From contig JAJRPG010000105.1 in the NCBI GenBank assembly GCA_024280855.1, positions 1-61,924 of the forward strand: a stretch of DNA of 61,924 bases, read 5' to 3'. The DNA comes from Planctomycetota bacterium (GTDB lineage Bacteria; Planctomycetota; Phycisphaerae; UBA1845). Both the position numbers and the translations under genes were made by a program. Shown one piece after another: positions 36,389 to 45,560 of this stretch; within the stretch, counting starts at the first letter, position 1, and each line of letters begins with the position of its first letter. Below the pieces are notes generated by a model. It worked only from the letters and a program-made list of their open reading frames with translations. It made no database searches and had not been told where the DNA came from.

Positions 36389-38488
36389 CTAATCACCAAG
36401 ATAGCCTAGCGAACGAAGCTTACGCAATTCATCCACGCTAAACGAATCATCATCATCGTTGCCCCGCGAAACATAATCCGGCTGCAACGCCCACTGCTGC
36501 TCAAGTAATTCCAAAAGCTTCTTACCAATCTCTGGTTCTTTATCCAAAATGTTCGTAGCCTCGTCTGGATCATACGGTAAATCGTAAAGCTGATGATTCC
36601 CATCAGAAGACCACACAAACTTATACTGATCCGTTCTTACGCATCGCAGGTGTGAAGTGAAATCAGCCGTATCTTTTTTAAGCCCCACAACACCAGCCAT
36701 GCGTTCAAGATGGCCATAATACGGATGCACCTGCGAAAAAGTTTGGTCACGCGCCTCAAACTGCGCAGGCACTAAAGTTCGTCCCGGCAAATCGCTCATA
36801 GATGTTCCATGCCCCAGGACATTCAAAATTGTAGGTACAATGTCGACAGTCTGGCACATCCCCTTCACACGAGTCCCAGCCGGGAACTGCTTAGGATATC
36901 GAACAATTAATGGCACATGGATCAGATGATCGTTCACCGCAAACACATGATCCCACCGGCCAGCTTCGCCAAGATTTTCGCCATGATCCGCCGTGACAAT
37001 CAGCAACGTATCGTCAAGGTCTACCCTCTCTGCAATCAAATCCAACACATGTTGAAGCTCGTGATCTTGATAAGCCACGCTCCCCGCATACATCGCCCGA
37101 ACACAATCGGCATCACACGTCGAATGCGACGCCCCAGCCAACCAATGCGGACCATAAAATCGCCCCGACGCCCGCGTCGCAGAAACATACCCCGCGCAAG
37201 ATGGCAAGTGTTTCTGCCGCCATTTCATCGGAGGATACAAAGGCCAATGCGCTTCCATCAAATTGATAAACAAAAAGAACGGTTTTTCATCATCATACTT
37301 ATCTTCAAACCATTCCTGAAGCACTTGTCCCGTCTCAATCACACCATGATCAGCCCACTTCGACGGCGCACCTAACTTCATCAACACATCATGAAACGCC
37401 GAACCGCGAACCCTGTCCCAAGTTTCCAAATGATCGGTAAAACCTTGCAATTGGTTACTGTTTTTCAGATACACATTACCCGCTAGAGAAACAGTTTGAT
37501 AACCTGACGCCCCCAGCATTTCAGCCAGGGTTAAAAATCCGCCATCCAACCAGCGATGATGCTCGAAACTACAGCCATGCGTCTTGGGATACAAACCTGT
37601 AAATAGCGAGGCATGAGACGGAACCGTCCACGGCGACGTGCTTATCATATCTTCGTACACGACGCCTTCGCTTGCGAGCTTATCAACAACGGGCGTCAAA
37701 CCTCGATCATCGCCATAACAACCAAAGTGATCGCGCCGCGTGGTATCCAGAACCACCATGACGATATTGGGCGATTGTTTTTCTTCGCCCTGAATTCTAG
37801 ATGTCTTGCTATCTTCGACTTTGGCGAAACTAGACCAAGCCGGTGAAGCTGTGCCCAGAAATTGTACAGCTATCAGCACGACGACTTGAACACCGGCCAC
37901 AGCCAAGCATTTCTTTAATGACTGCCGCTGAGCAAAGTATACAACAGCTAGTGTGACGGCGATGGCCCCCATTCGTGTCAATGCGCCTTGCGAAGCTAGC
38001 CCATAAGCAACGATAAGAGGAACCAACCACGCCCCCGCAGCTACGATAGCCACGCCCCGCTTGAGTACGGCTGCGCCGCGCGAATCATTGAACCGGTACA
38101 TCGTCCACGCCAACAGCCAGGGTACGGGAACCGTGGCTAGTAATTGCCTGCCGGTCATTATTTTGAAAAACACAATTTGTGCAGCCAACCCGCAGGCCAC
38201 AGCCACCAACGCAGCCAGGCTGGGCTTTGGATTTATAAATCTAGCCAGAAAAACCATGACCGCAAAAGCGGGTAAACCAAGCAATGCCCCAAACCCCGCG
38301 AACCAAAGCACCAGTTGCGAAGCTTCCGAAGCTGGCATGGCGTTTTGATGAACCAGCAAATCAACGCATAGAAAAAACGCCCCGTACACGCCCCCCACAC
38401 CAACACCAGCCAGTACCGCATCTACCATACAAATTGGCTGCGTACTGCTTTGTATTCCTTGACTAGGTGCGCTTTCCGAAGCGTTCAT
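36389..38488 (-). CDS. Membrane sulfatase-family (alkaline phosphatase superfamily) protein, Thr nucleophile
   Basis: 699 residues. The first 215 hold about six membrane helices; the rest is a sulfatase-fold domain with NIVMVVLDTTRRDHFGCYG (metal Asp), SPWTVPSHASLFTG and VTADHGENLGE. Classical sulfatases need Cys or Ser in C/S-x-P-x-R to make formylglycine; here the position is Thr288 and the Arg is His. That, with the N-terminal helices, recalls LtaS and EptA-type phospho-group transferases. It ends in LGYLGD like the two paralogues upstream. It overlaps the GT-C gene by 4 bases. Phosphotransferase versus phosphodiesterase or sulfatase action is open. Confidence 0.84.
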   Translation of the reverse strand: MNASESAPSQGIQSSTQPICMVDAVLAGVGVGGVYGAFFLCVDLLVHQNAMPASEASQLVLWFAGFGALLGLPAFAVMVFLARFINPKPSLAALVAVACGLAAQIVFFKIMTGRQLLATVPVPWLLAWTMYRFNDSRGAAVLKRGVAIVAAGAWLVPLIVAYGLASQGALTRMGAIAVTLAVVYFAQRQSLKKCLAVAGVQVVVLIAVQFLGTASPAWSSFAKVEDSKTSRIQGEEKQSPNIVMVVLDTTRRDHFGCYGDDRGLTPVVDKLASEGVVYEDMISTSPWTVPSHASLFTGLYPKTHGCSFEHHRWLDGGFLTLAEMLGASGYQTVSLAGNVYLKNSNQLQGFTDHLETWDRVRGSAFHDVLMKLGAPSKWADHGVIETGQVLQEWFEDKYDDEKPFFLFINLMEAHWPLYPPMKWRQKHLPSCAGYVSATRASGRFYGPHWLAGASHSTCDADCVRAMYAGSVAYQDHELQHVLDLIAERVDLDDTLLIVTADHGENLGEAGRWDHVFAVNDHLIHVPLIVRYPKQFPAGTRVKGMCQTVDIVPTILNVLGHGTSMSDLPGRTLVPAQFEARDQTFSQVHPYYGHLERMAGVVGLKKDTADFTSHLRCVRTDQYKFVWSSDGNHQLYDLPYDPDEATNILDKEPEIGKKLLELLEQQWALQPDYVSRGNDDDDSFSVDELRKLRSLGYLGD

Positions 38489-40098
38489 GATTTTTTCCGA
38501 TAAAAAGTGAAATATTGAAACGGGCCAGCGTCGCTAAGGCGAACCGATTGCAATTTGTAAGTTTCATGAAACGCCGGAGTCGCCCAAATCTCATGCTCAG
38601 AGCGTAGACACAAATCACGCTCTATATCTTCTTCACTCATCGGCTCGCGACCTACCGCGACATTCCCCAACAAAATAAACTCTGGCTTCTTCGATAAAAC
38701 ATACGCCCCGTCACCCTTTTCGTGACCGGCTCGGCCTTTACCAGGTTTTTTTGTCGGTACACGGGCGATGTGCTGATCGGTCAAACCCAACATATCAATC
38801 ACGCTGCGATTAGAAAAATACGAGATAGCCCCAGCCGGTGTCGAAGCGATGACATCATCTTCCTCAGAATTCTCCGCCAGCCACCTGCCCGCAGCCGAGC
38901 ATCGCTCTATAAAATAATTATCAAAGTGATGATACGGCGCGATGGCTTTATTAGCATATCTCAGCACATGATTCGACTGCTGCGTACCCAGCCCAGCCGT
39001 CAGCAATACAACAGCAGTTAGCGCGATGCGCAACTTTAGCCAAGAGACCTCTTGAGAATGCGCCTTCGCCCAGGACATAATCTCATACAATCCAGTGGCT
39101 GCCAACATGTAGAGAACGGGCATGATATATCCAAAGAATCGAAAGAAAGCCAGACCGTCACCACCGACTTGAATGATGTAAGCGAACCAACCAAGCGCAA
39201 TCAATATGCCGCCGCGTACCCAAGGCGCAGCGTCACGCTTGATCCAGGAAAACGCGATAAGCGTCATCCATAATGCGCCGCCATATAGCGAGAGAAAATG
39301 TTTGGTATAGCGAAGGCCGCGCATATACAAATCAAAGCTGCCGCCGACTTTGGCGTAATAAGTATTGGGTAATGGATAGCCATAATACCACATGCGCCAG
39401 CCAATATAGGGTACGAGCACAGAGAAAAATACGCCGCACCAGATAATAGATCGCCGGTTTATTGGTGATTCACCTCGTTTTATATGCTCGAAAATTCTAA
39501 CGACACTAAATAATGCGAACCATACAAAACCATCGCCGCGCACCAGCGATAATAGCGCAATTGGAATAACCGAACCTAACGCACCCTGGCCTGTGCGGAA
39601 TTCTTTGTCGTGCATAACTAATGCGAGAAAAATCAAGAAGGCATAAACGGTGCTGGCTAACCCGCCTGTTGACCATGCACAAAAAGACGAATTACAGGCT
39701 AACATCAACGGACCAGCCAACCACAACCAAGGCGATGCCTTAAAACTACGCCGTGCGAAAATGAACATCAACGCCAGAGTCAAAACGCCAAACGCTAATG
39801 AAATCGCTTGAGCCACGACGAGTAAATCAACACTAGGAATGATCCGTGCAATAATCCCCAAAGATAAAACCCATAGGAAATTTGTGTACCCCTCAACGCG
39901 GTCTCCCACGTTGTAGACTAAGCCATGCCCTTCAGCAAAATTATGCGCATAACGCAGAGAGATATAAGCGTCATCTACTACATAGCCGATGCTTAGCGCA
40001 TGCCATAGATAAAGGCCAACTATGGCTACAAAACCCAACGCAACAATGGCGCTTGGCTTTTGAGATTCACCGGCAGTTAAAGAGGGACTATGGCTCAT
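38485..40098 (-). CDS. GT-C membrane glycosyltransferase
   Basis: About 537 residues with ten or more membrane helices. The N-terminal loop reads VVDDAYISLRYAHNF and VEGYTNFLWVLSLG, a pattern seen in GT-C mannosyl/arabinosyltransferase-like proteins, with the acidic pair as the probable catalytic centre. The last 130 residues form a soluble domain with SNRSVIDMLGLTDQHIA. ATG at 40098 overlaps the stop of the SGNH gene as ATGA; an upstream TTG at 40116 is less likely. The 3' end overlaps the sulfatase-family gene in the same way, so the three genes are translationally coupled. Confidence 0.82.
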   Translation of the reverse strand: MSHSPSLTAGESQKPSAIVALGFVAIVGLYLWHALSIGYVVDDAYISLRYAHNFAEGHGLVYNVGDRVEGYTNFLWVLSLGIIARIIPSVDLLVVAQAISLAFGVLTLALMFIFARRSFKASPWLWLAGPLMLACNSSFCAWSTGGLASTVYAFLIFLALVMHDKEFRTGQGALGSVIPIALLSLVRGDGFVWFALFSVVRIFEHIKRGESPINRRSIIWCGVFFSVLVPYIGWRMWYYGYPLPNTYYAKVGGSFDLYMRGLRYTKHFLSLYGGALWMTLIAFSWIKRDAAPWVRGGILIALGWFAYIIQVGGDGLAFFRFFGYIMPVLYMLAATGLYEIMSWAKAHSQEVSWLKLRIALTAVVLLTAGLGTQQSNHVLRYANKAIAPYHHFDNYFIERCSAAGRWLAENSEEDDVIASTPAGAISYFSNRSVIDMLGLTDQHIARVPTKKPGKGRAGHEKGDGAYVLSKKPEFILLGNVAVGREPMSEEDIERDLCLRSEHEIWATPAFHETYKLQSVRLSDAGPFQYFTFYRKKS

Positions 40099-41303
40099 GG
40101 CGCGGGCTGTAACCAATTATTATCTCGAATGAAATGTTCGATTTCTTTTGCGGCGACTGCATTCCCTTTTGCGTTCCAATGGCCATCGTCCAGGAAATAT
40201 ACAAGCTGCCCCGTCGCGGCTTTCGTGTGCAGTGCATCGGTGAGATTAAGAAAAGCAATGTCGTTATCGAGTGCCCAGTGAGAAATTCGGTTAATCATAC
40301 TCGATGGCGACCACGTCGAGGCCTTGGACCCTGGCTTAAAAGTACATAAATCATGGTATACGCGATACTTGATCGGCGCGAACGCGACCAGGAATTTAAT
40401 GCCACGCTGCCGACATGCCAGTGAAGCTTTGGCGATCACATCAAGCCCACGATTTATGGACGCTTCATCTTTTGTACTTAGTTTCGCAGCGTTATAACCA
40501 AAGTACATTCGACCGCCTTCGAGCTGGCCGGGCATCGCCAGTACGCCAGACCGCTCCAACCCAAACCGTTGATCGCGCCTCGTCGGTAAAACTATGCGAG
40601 AAAGTCGAACATAAACATTTCGCAAGAAACTTCGTTTACGAAATCCGTGCATCTTCGAGACGAACTGATCCCAATCTTTCGTATAACGTTCGTATCGAAG
40701 TAAATCGCGGGTTAAATCATTCCCTTCAAATATCAACCAAACAACAATTTTCGTATCCACTGAAAAACCATATCGCTGCAGCGCGACAAGCTCCTGCTGC
40801 GGGCCATATGCAGATTGGCCAAGGTTAAGCACCCGACAATCCAGCGAGGCCGCTAACAATTCGCTCGCCATATTTTTCTTCAAAATTATCGGGGCTTCCA
40901 CGAACGAATCACCCACGAGTACCATATCCGCAGATGTCATATCCGTGTCATTGCGAAACCCGTGCCAATCATATTCAACTTTTACAGGATAGGTTGTTCC
41001 TGTAGGCAATCCATACCAGGTGGCAAGGTCACCGCGAATCTCACCTTCAAACGCCCCGTGTGATTGATGCACATGAATCAGCTCCGGGTCAAGTCGATTC
41101 CTCGGATTCTCCCACGCCCGCCCACCTGGCGCAGATAGCACGAGGCGGTAATCAACCAGATTAGCCAAAGCCAAGGCTTCCAAAAACAAAATGAACAGCA
41201 ACACCGAAAGACTTGCTGCGCATAACCTAAAAGCCCATTTACGCCTCGTCGTAACTTCGCCGACAACTTGCTCACTTTCAGAAATATTTGCGTCACTGGC
41301 CAT
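40095..41303 (-). CDS. AlgX/AlgJ-like SGNH protein with one N-terminal anchor
   Basis: 402 residues: a helix at about 25-48, then a periplasmic SGNH domain. MVLVGDSFVEAP places the nucleophile Ser at 133, FEGNDL is the Asn block, and DDGHWNAKG gives Asp372 and His375; the D-x2-H-W/L-N form is that of alginate acetyltransferase-like proteins. No second MBOAT lies beside it, so it may take acyl groups from the MBOAT at 30513 or act as an esterase. It sits between a sulfatase-family gene and a GT-C gene and overlaps the latter by 4 bases. Confidence 0.82.
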   Translation of the reverse strand: MASDANISESEQVVGEVTTRRKWAFRLCAASLSVLLFILFLEALALANLVDYRLVLSAPGGRAWENPRNRLDPELIHVHQSHGAFEGEIRGDLATWYGLPTGTTYPVKVEYDWHGFRNDTDMTSADMVLVGDSFVEAPIILKKNMASELLAASLDCRVLNLGQSAYGPQQELVALQRYGFSVDTKIVVWLIFEGNDLTRDLLRYERYTKDWDQFVSKMHGFRKRSFLRNVYVRLSRIVLPTRRDQRFGLERSGVLAMPGQLEGGRMYFGYNAAKLSTKDEASINRGLDVIAKASLACRQRGIKFLVAFAPIKYRVYHDLCTFKPGSKASTWSPSSMINRISHWALDNDIAFLNLTDALHTKAATGQLVYFLDDGHWNAKGNAVAAKEIEHFIRDNNWLQPAP

Positions 41304-41356
41304 GATGGTTTTGCATAACTCTTATATGTGCCGTGTTCGTGACACCTATACTGACC

Positions 41357-43435
41357 TCAGTCGCCGATATAGCCAATGCTTTTAAGCATTTCGATGGAAT
41401 GCTGGTCCAGCGGTTTATCGTCCAACACTTCCGAATGCTTGTAATCCGGTTGCTGACGCCACCAAGCCCATAACCGCTCATCAAGCTGCTTGGCGATTTC
41501 AGGCTCCTGCATAATGACATTAAACGCTTCGTCCTTATCAAGCTTAATGTCATACAAAACATGATGACCATCTGACGACCAAATGTATTTGTAATCCTGA
41601 TTTCTTATCACGCGAAGGTGTGCCGTCCACGAAGCGAGCGCAGCCTGACGCCCCAATGACCCCATAGAAGTCCGAAGTCCCCAGTGGTTTGGCCACCATT
41701 GAGCATATATGTCCTTGGTCGGCTTGAACGATGCAGGAACAATCGAGCTTCCTGGCAACTGTTCGATCGGACAGTCCACTTCCAACACATCAAAAATTGT
41801 TGGGACTAAATCAGTCAACTGACACAAGCCCGGCACACGTTTAGCCGCTGGAAATTGTTTCGGATATCGAATCATCAGAGGCACATGCAACAAATAATCG
41901 TTGACCGCAAATAAATGGCCCCAGCGTTTCGCTTCACCAAGATTATCGCCGTGGTCTGACGTGATGATGACCATCGTCTCATCGAGATCAACCTGCCGGG
42001 AAAGCATTTCAAGCATTTGGCCAATCTGTTCGTCCTGATAGGCAACTTCCGCCGCGTACATGGCTCGAACCAATTCAATTTTCTTTGGATCATCCTCCTG
42101 TCGTGCATGCCAGGCTAGCCCATCGTATTCTTTCGCACCCAAACGAGCGACTTCGAGATGACTTCGCCCTGGCGGAAGATGAGCATGCAGATACTTAAAG
42201 GGAGGCTGATGACGCTGATGAGGCTCCATGACATTCACAAACAGGAAAAATGGATTGTTCGGATCGTATTTATTTTGAAACCAATCTCCAAGCTCAATAA
42301 CCGACGCGGCTGACCCCTTGTCCATCCAACGGGCGGGAAAGCCAAGCTGCTGTAATAACGGTGTAAGAATAAGTGAACCATTCAATTTTGGGCGGCGCAA
42401 AAATCGATGATAATCAAAGCCTTGATCGAAATTTGCCGTTTCAATCGTCACATTCGCCGTAATAGATACTGTTTGAAACCCTTGGTCCTTCAACATTTCA
42501 GGAAGTGTCAACAACGCGTCATCCAGCCATAAATGATCTTCTGAAGAAGCGCCATGCGTTTTCGGATAATACCCCGTAAACATCGACCCATGTGATGGAA
42601 CCGTCCACGGCGCGGTCGAAAAAGCCTCTTCGTATAACGTGCTTTCAGATGCAAAGCGATCCAAATTCGGGGTCAACCCGCCGTCATGTCCGTAAGCGCC
42701 CAAATAATCGCGTCTTAGTGTATCTATAACGATTAGCACCACATTGGGATGTCCATTGCCTCTTCGAATAGCCAATGATTCAGGGACATTTCGCATAGGT
42801 TGATTGAACGTCTGAAACGACCAGGCAACCATAACTAGAAAACTTACAGCACATGTCACGGTGACTGCCGTAGCCATTTGCTGACACATGCGTCTTCCCA
42901 ACGTGAGCCAAACACCAACCAAAGCTAACGACATAACGCCCACGAGCATCGAACTTTGAGGTAGACATCCAGACACGCGAGCGATACTGAGCGTCATCGC
43001 GGCACAAGCCAGCAGGAACCACCAGGCGATGGAGGTTCGCCAACTAACGCTTAGCCAACCTCTTGTGATAACCAGCGCCGTCAACACGGCAGCGGGGACG
43101 CTGATAATTGTCACCATTCGCCCGCAAACAATCAATGCAAAAAAGCATAACCCCATCCCCGCCATCAACGCGAGCATATGCCGCATCGACATCGGCCATC
43201 TGGCGAGGCGTTGTATGCAAATTGCACTAATGGCAAGTACGATTCCGAATCCGCCGCCCAGGGCCATATAAAAAATCATGGCGACTATTACAAAATCTAC
43301 CTGGAGAAGTGGCGCTCGAAACATGACATCGTAAGCACCAGCCACGATTCCCATAGCTCCGCCCAGCATCAGGCCAGCTAGAACGGTTGGCCAGAACGTC
43401 GCGGTCGATTCTGAATTGGTTATTTTACGATTCAT
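41357..43435 (-). CDS. Membrane sulfatase-family protein, Thr nucleophile, paralogue 2
   Basis: About 692 residues, closely similar along its length to the product of 43474-45558 and more distantly to 36389-38488. N-terminal membrane helices cover about 200 residues. The catalytic domain has NVVLIVIDTLRRDYLGAYG, APWTVPSHGSMFTG with Thr at about 278, and ITSDHGDNLGEAKRWGH. Thr in place of Cys/Ser and His in place of Arg argue against a formylglycine sulfatase. The C-terminus is LKSIGYIGD. ATG at 43435 is preferred to TTG at 43441. The pair probably arose by tandem duplication. Confidence 0.84.
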   Translation of the reverse strand: MNRKITNSESTATFWPTVLAGLMLGGAMGIVAGAYDVMFRAPLLQVDFVIVAMIFYMALGGGFGIVLAISAICIQRLARWPMSMRHMLALMAGMGLCFFALIVCGRMVTIISVPAAVLTALVITRGWLSVSWRTSIAWWFLLACAAMTLSIARVSGCLPQSSMLVGVMSLALVGVWLTLGRRMCQQMATAVTVTCAVSFLVMVAWSFQTFNQPMRNVPESLAIRRGNGHPNVVLIVIDTLRRDYLGAYGHDGGLTPNLDRFASESTLYEEAFSTAPWTVPSHGSMFTGYYPKTHGASSEDHLWLDDALLTLPEMLKDQGFQTVSITANVTIETANFDQGFDYHRFLRRPKLNGSLILTPLLQQLGFPARWMDKGSAASVIELGDWFQNKYDPNNPFFLFVNVMEPHQRHQPPFKYLHAHLPPGRSHLEVARLGAKEYDGLAWHARQEDDPKKIELVRAMYAAEVAYQDEQIGQMLEMLSRQVDLDETMVIITSDHGDNLGEAKRWGHLFAVNDYLLHVPLMIRYPKQFPAAKRVPGLCQLTDLVPTIFDVLEVDCPIEQLPGSSIVPASFKPTKDIYAQWWPNHWGLRTSMGSLGRQAALASWTAHLRVIRNQDYKYIWSSDGHHVLYDIKLDKDEAFNVIMQEPEIAKQLDERLWAWWRQQPDYKHSEVLDDKPLDQHSIEMLKSIGYIGD

Positions 43436-43473
43436 TAGCAAAGATTAAATTGTACTACATAATTTCGCATGGG

Positions 43474-45558
43474 CTAGTCGCCTATGTATCCGATGCTCTT
43501 GAGCATTTCAATGGCTTGGGCATCTAGCGGCTGATCATCTTCTGTTTCCGTATGTTGATAGTCAGGCTGCTCGTTCCACCATTTCCACAATCGCTCGTTA
43601 AGACGTTTTGCAATTTCAGGTTCCTGCGTGATGATGTTAAACGCCTCATCTTCATCATGCTTTACGTCGTATAAACTATGGCGGCCATCTGACGACCAAA
43701 TGTATTTGTAGTCCTGCGTTCGCACAACCCTGTAATGGGCGGTCCACTTTTCGCGTGAAGCTTGCCTGCCAATGTTCTTGATTATATCCGGGAACATCCA
43801 ATGAAAAGGCCACCATTGTGCAAATATCGCATCTGCCGGTTCAAATTTTTCTGGCACGAGGGATTGGCCTGGCAAATTTTCTACCGGACAGGGTATGTCC
43901 AAAACATCAAATACGGTAGGCAAAAGATCAGTCAATTGACACAAGCCGTTTATTCGTTTTGCTGGCGGGAATTTTTCTGGATAACGCATCAACAAAGGCA
44001 CATGAAGCAAGTAATCGTTAATCGAGAATAAATGCCCCCAGCGCTTGGCTTCGCCAAGATTTTCTCCATGATCCGATGTGATTATCAACAAAGTTTCATC
44101 TAGATCAACGGTTTTTTTCAATAGCTGAATCATCCGTCCGACTTGCTCATCTTGATAAGCAACCTCAGCCGAATACATAGCGCGGGCAAGTTCAATTTTT
44201 CTCGGATCATCTACTTGGCTCGCGTGCCACGCAGTCGCGTCGTGGCCTATCGCGCCAAGTCTGGCGGCTTCAATTAAACTTCGCCCATGTGGCAATTGCG
44301 CCAGGCGATGCTTAATTGGCGGTTGATAGGGTTCGTGAGAATCCATGATATTAACGAACAAAAATAAAGGCTTTTCAGGATCATAATCGGATTGAAACCA
44401 ATTTCCCAATTCGACAATCGAAGACGCTGACCCCTTATCCATCCATTGACAAGGTAAACCCAATAGCCGTATCAACGGCGTGAGCATTAGCGAAACCCTC
44501 GATTTTGGGGCATGGAGAAAAACATGCTGATCAAAACCTTTATCAAAATTAGCCTGCTCAATCGTCACATTGGCTACGACAGAAATCGTCTGATACCCCT
44601 CCAAACGCATCGCTTCGGGCATGGTCAATAATACGTCGTCCAGCCATAGATGATCCTGCGAAGATGCGCCATGCGTTTTCGGGTAAAAACCTGTAAACAT
44701 GGAACCATGAGAGGGCACGGTCCAAGGGGCTGTTGAGAATGCCGATTCGTACACTGTACTTTCAGTAGCAAGTTGATCCAGGTTTGGAGTCAGACCACCG
44801 TCATGGCCATACACGCCGAGATAATCTTGTCTCAATGTGTCTAGCACAATAATCACGACATTAGGATGTCCGCTGCCACGATGATGGGGTGTATCTGGCA
44901 AATTACGCAACGATTGACTAAACGTACTTATCGACCACATCGCCGACAGAAGGATACAAGCCGTCGTACATACAGAAACGGCCTTTGATGATCGTTCACA
45001 CAAACGCCTGCCCTGAGTCAGCACAGCGACCGCCAATGCCAAATATATGACACCTGATAGGAATATACTATCGGGCATAACTCCAGACGCACAGGCCAGA
45101 CTTAAAGCGATAGCCACGAACAACGACAGCAACCACCAGGCAATCAATACGCGCCAGGTTACGCAAGGCCAACTTCTCACTATTAACAGAGCGATGAATA
45201 TTGAAACGGGGAAAGCGACCAATGTCATTTTACGACCGCTAACGACTAACACAACGAGGCACATCGCCAACCCGGTCATCAAAGCTGCAATGTTTCGTAG
45301 AGTCGCGGGGTTATGCGTGATGCGCAGCGCCAACATCGATCCCAAAGCCATCAAAAAACCCGCACCGCTACCTACAGCCATATAAAAAAACATGACTACA
45401 GTAACGTAATCGGCCGAAATGTTAGGCGCACGAAAGACGATATCATAAGCGCCTACCACATAGCCGTAGGTAGCGCCAATCATCAGCCCAGCGCATACCG
45501 TTGACCAGACAGTCGCCTGTGGTTCTAAAATATTTGATTTATTATCCAAATTCATCAT
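43474..45558 (-). CDS. Membrane sulfatase-family protein, Thr nucleophile, paralogue 3
   Basis: 694 residues, the same length and layout as its downstream neighbour. It has about six N-terminal helices, then NVVIIVLDTLRQDYLGVYG, APWTVPSHGSMFTG with Thr280, the same HLWLDD loop and ITSDHGENLGEAKRWGH, and ends in LKSIGYIGD. Aligned positions around the metal site are the same in both copies, so both may be active. Divergence is greatest in the membrane part. It is 2 bases from the GT-C gene upstream. A role in adding or removing a phospho- or sulfo-substituent on the exported glycan is likely; which one is unknown. Confidence 0.84.
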   Translation of the reverse strand: MMNLDNKSNILEPQATVWSTVCAGLMIGATYGYVVGAYDIVFRAPNISADYVTVVMFFYMAVGSGAGFLMALGSMLALRITHNPATLRNIAALMTGLAMCLVVLVVSGRKMTLVAFPVSIFIALLIVRSWPCVTWRVLIAWWLLSLFVAIALSLACASGVMPDSIFLSGVIYLALAVAVLTQGRRLCERSSKAVSVCTTACILLSAMWSISTFSQSLRNLPDTPHHRGSGHPNVVIIVLDTLRQDYLGVYGHDGGLTPNLDQLATESTVYESAFSTAPWTVPSHGSMFTGFYPKTHGASSQDHLWLDDVLLTMPEAMRLEGYQTISVVANVTIEQANFDKGFDQHVFLHAPKSRVSLMLTPLIRLLGLPCQWMDKGSASSIVELGNWFQSDYDPEKPLFLFVNIMDSHEPYQPPIKHRLAQLPHGRSLIEAARLGAIGHDATAWHASQVDDPRKIELARAMYSAEVAYQDEQVGRMIQLLKKTVDLDETLLIITSDHGENLGEAKRWGHLFSINDYLLHVPLLMRYPEKFPPAKRINGLCQLTDLLPTVFDVLDIPCPVENLPGQSLVPEKFEPADAIFAQWWPFHWMFPDIIKNIGRQASREKWTAHYRVVRTQDYKYIWSSDGRHSLYDVKHDEDEAFNIITQEPEIAKRLNERLWKWWNEQPDYQHTETEDDQPLDAQAIEMLKSIGYIGD

Positions 45559-45560
45559 GG

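Noticed and set aside
36389-38488. Annotation as a classical formylglycine sulfatase
   Set aside because: The C/S-x-P-x-R motif is absent; Thr and His replace the modified residue and the Arg, and the N-terminal helices point to transferase-like relatives.
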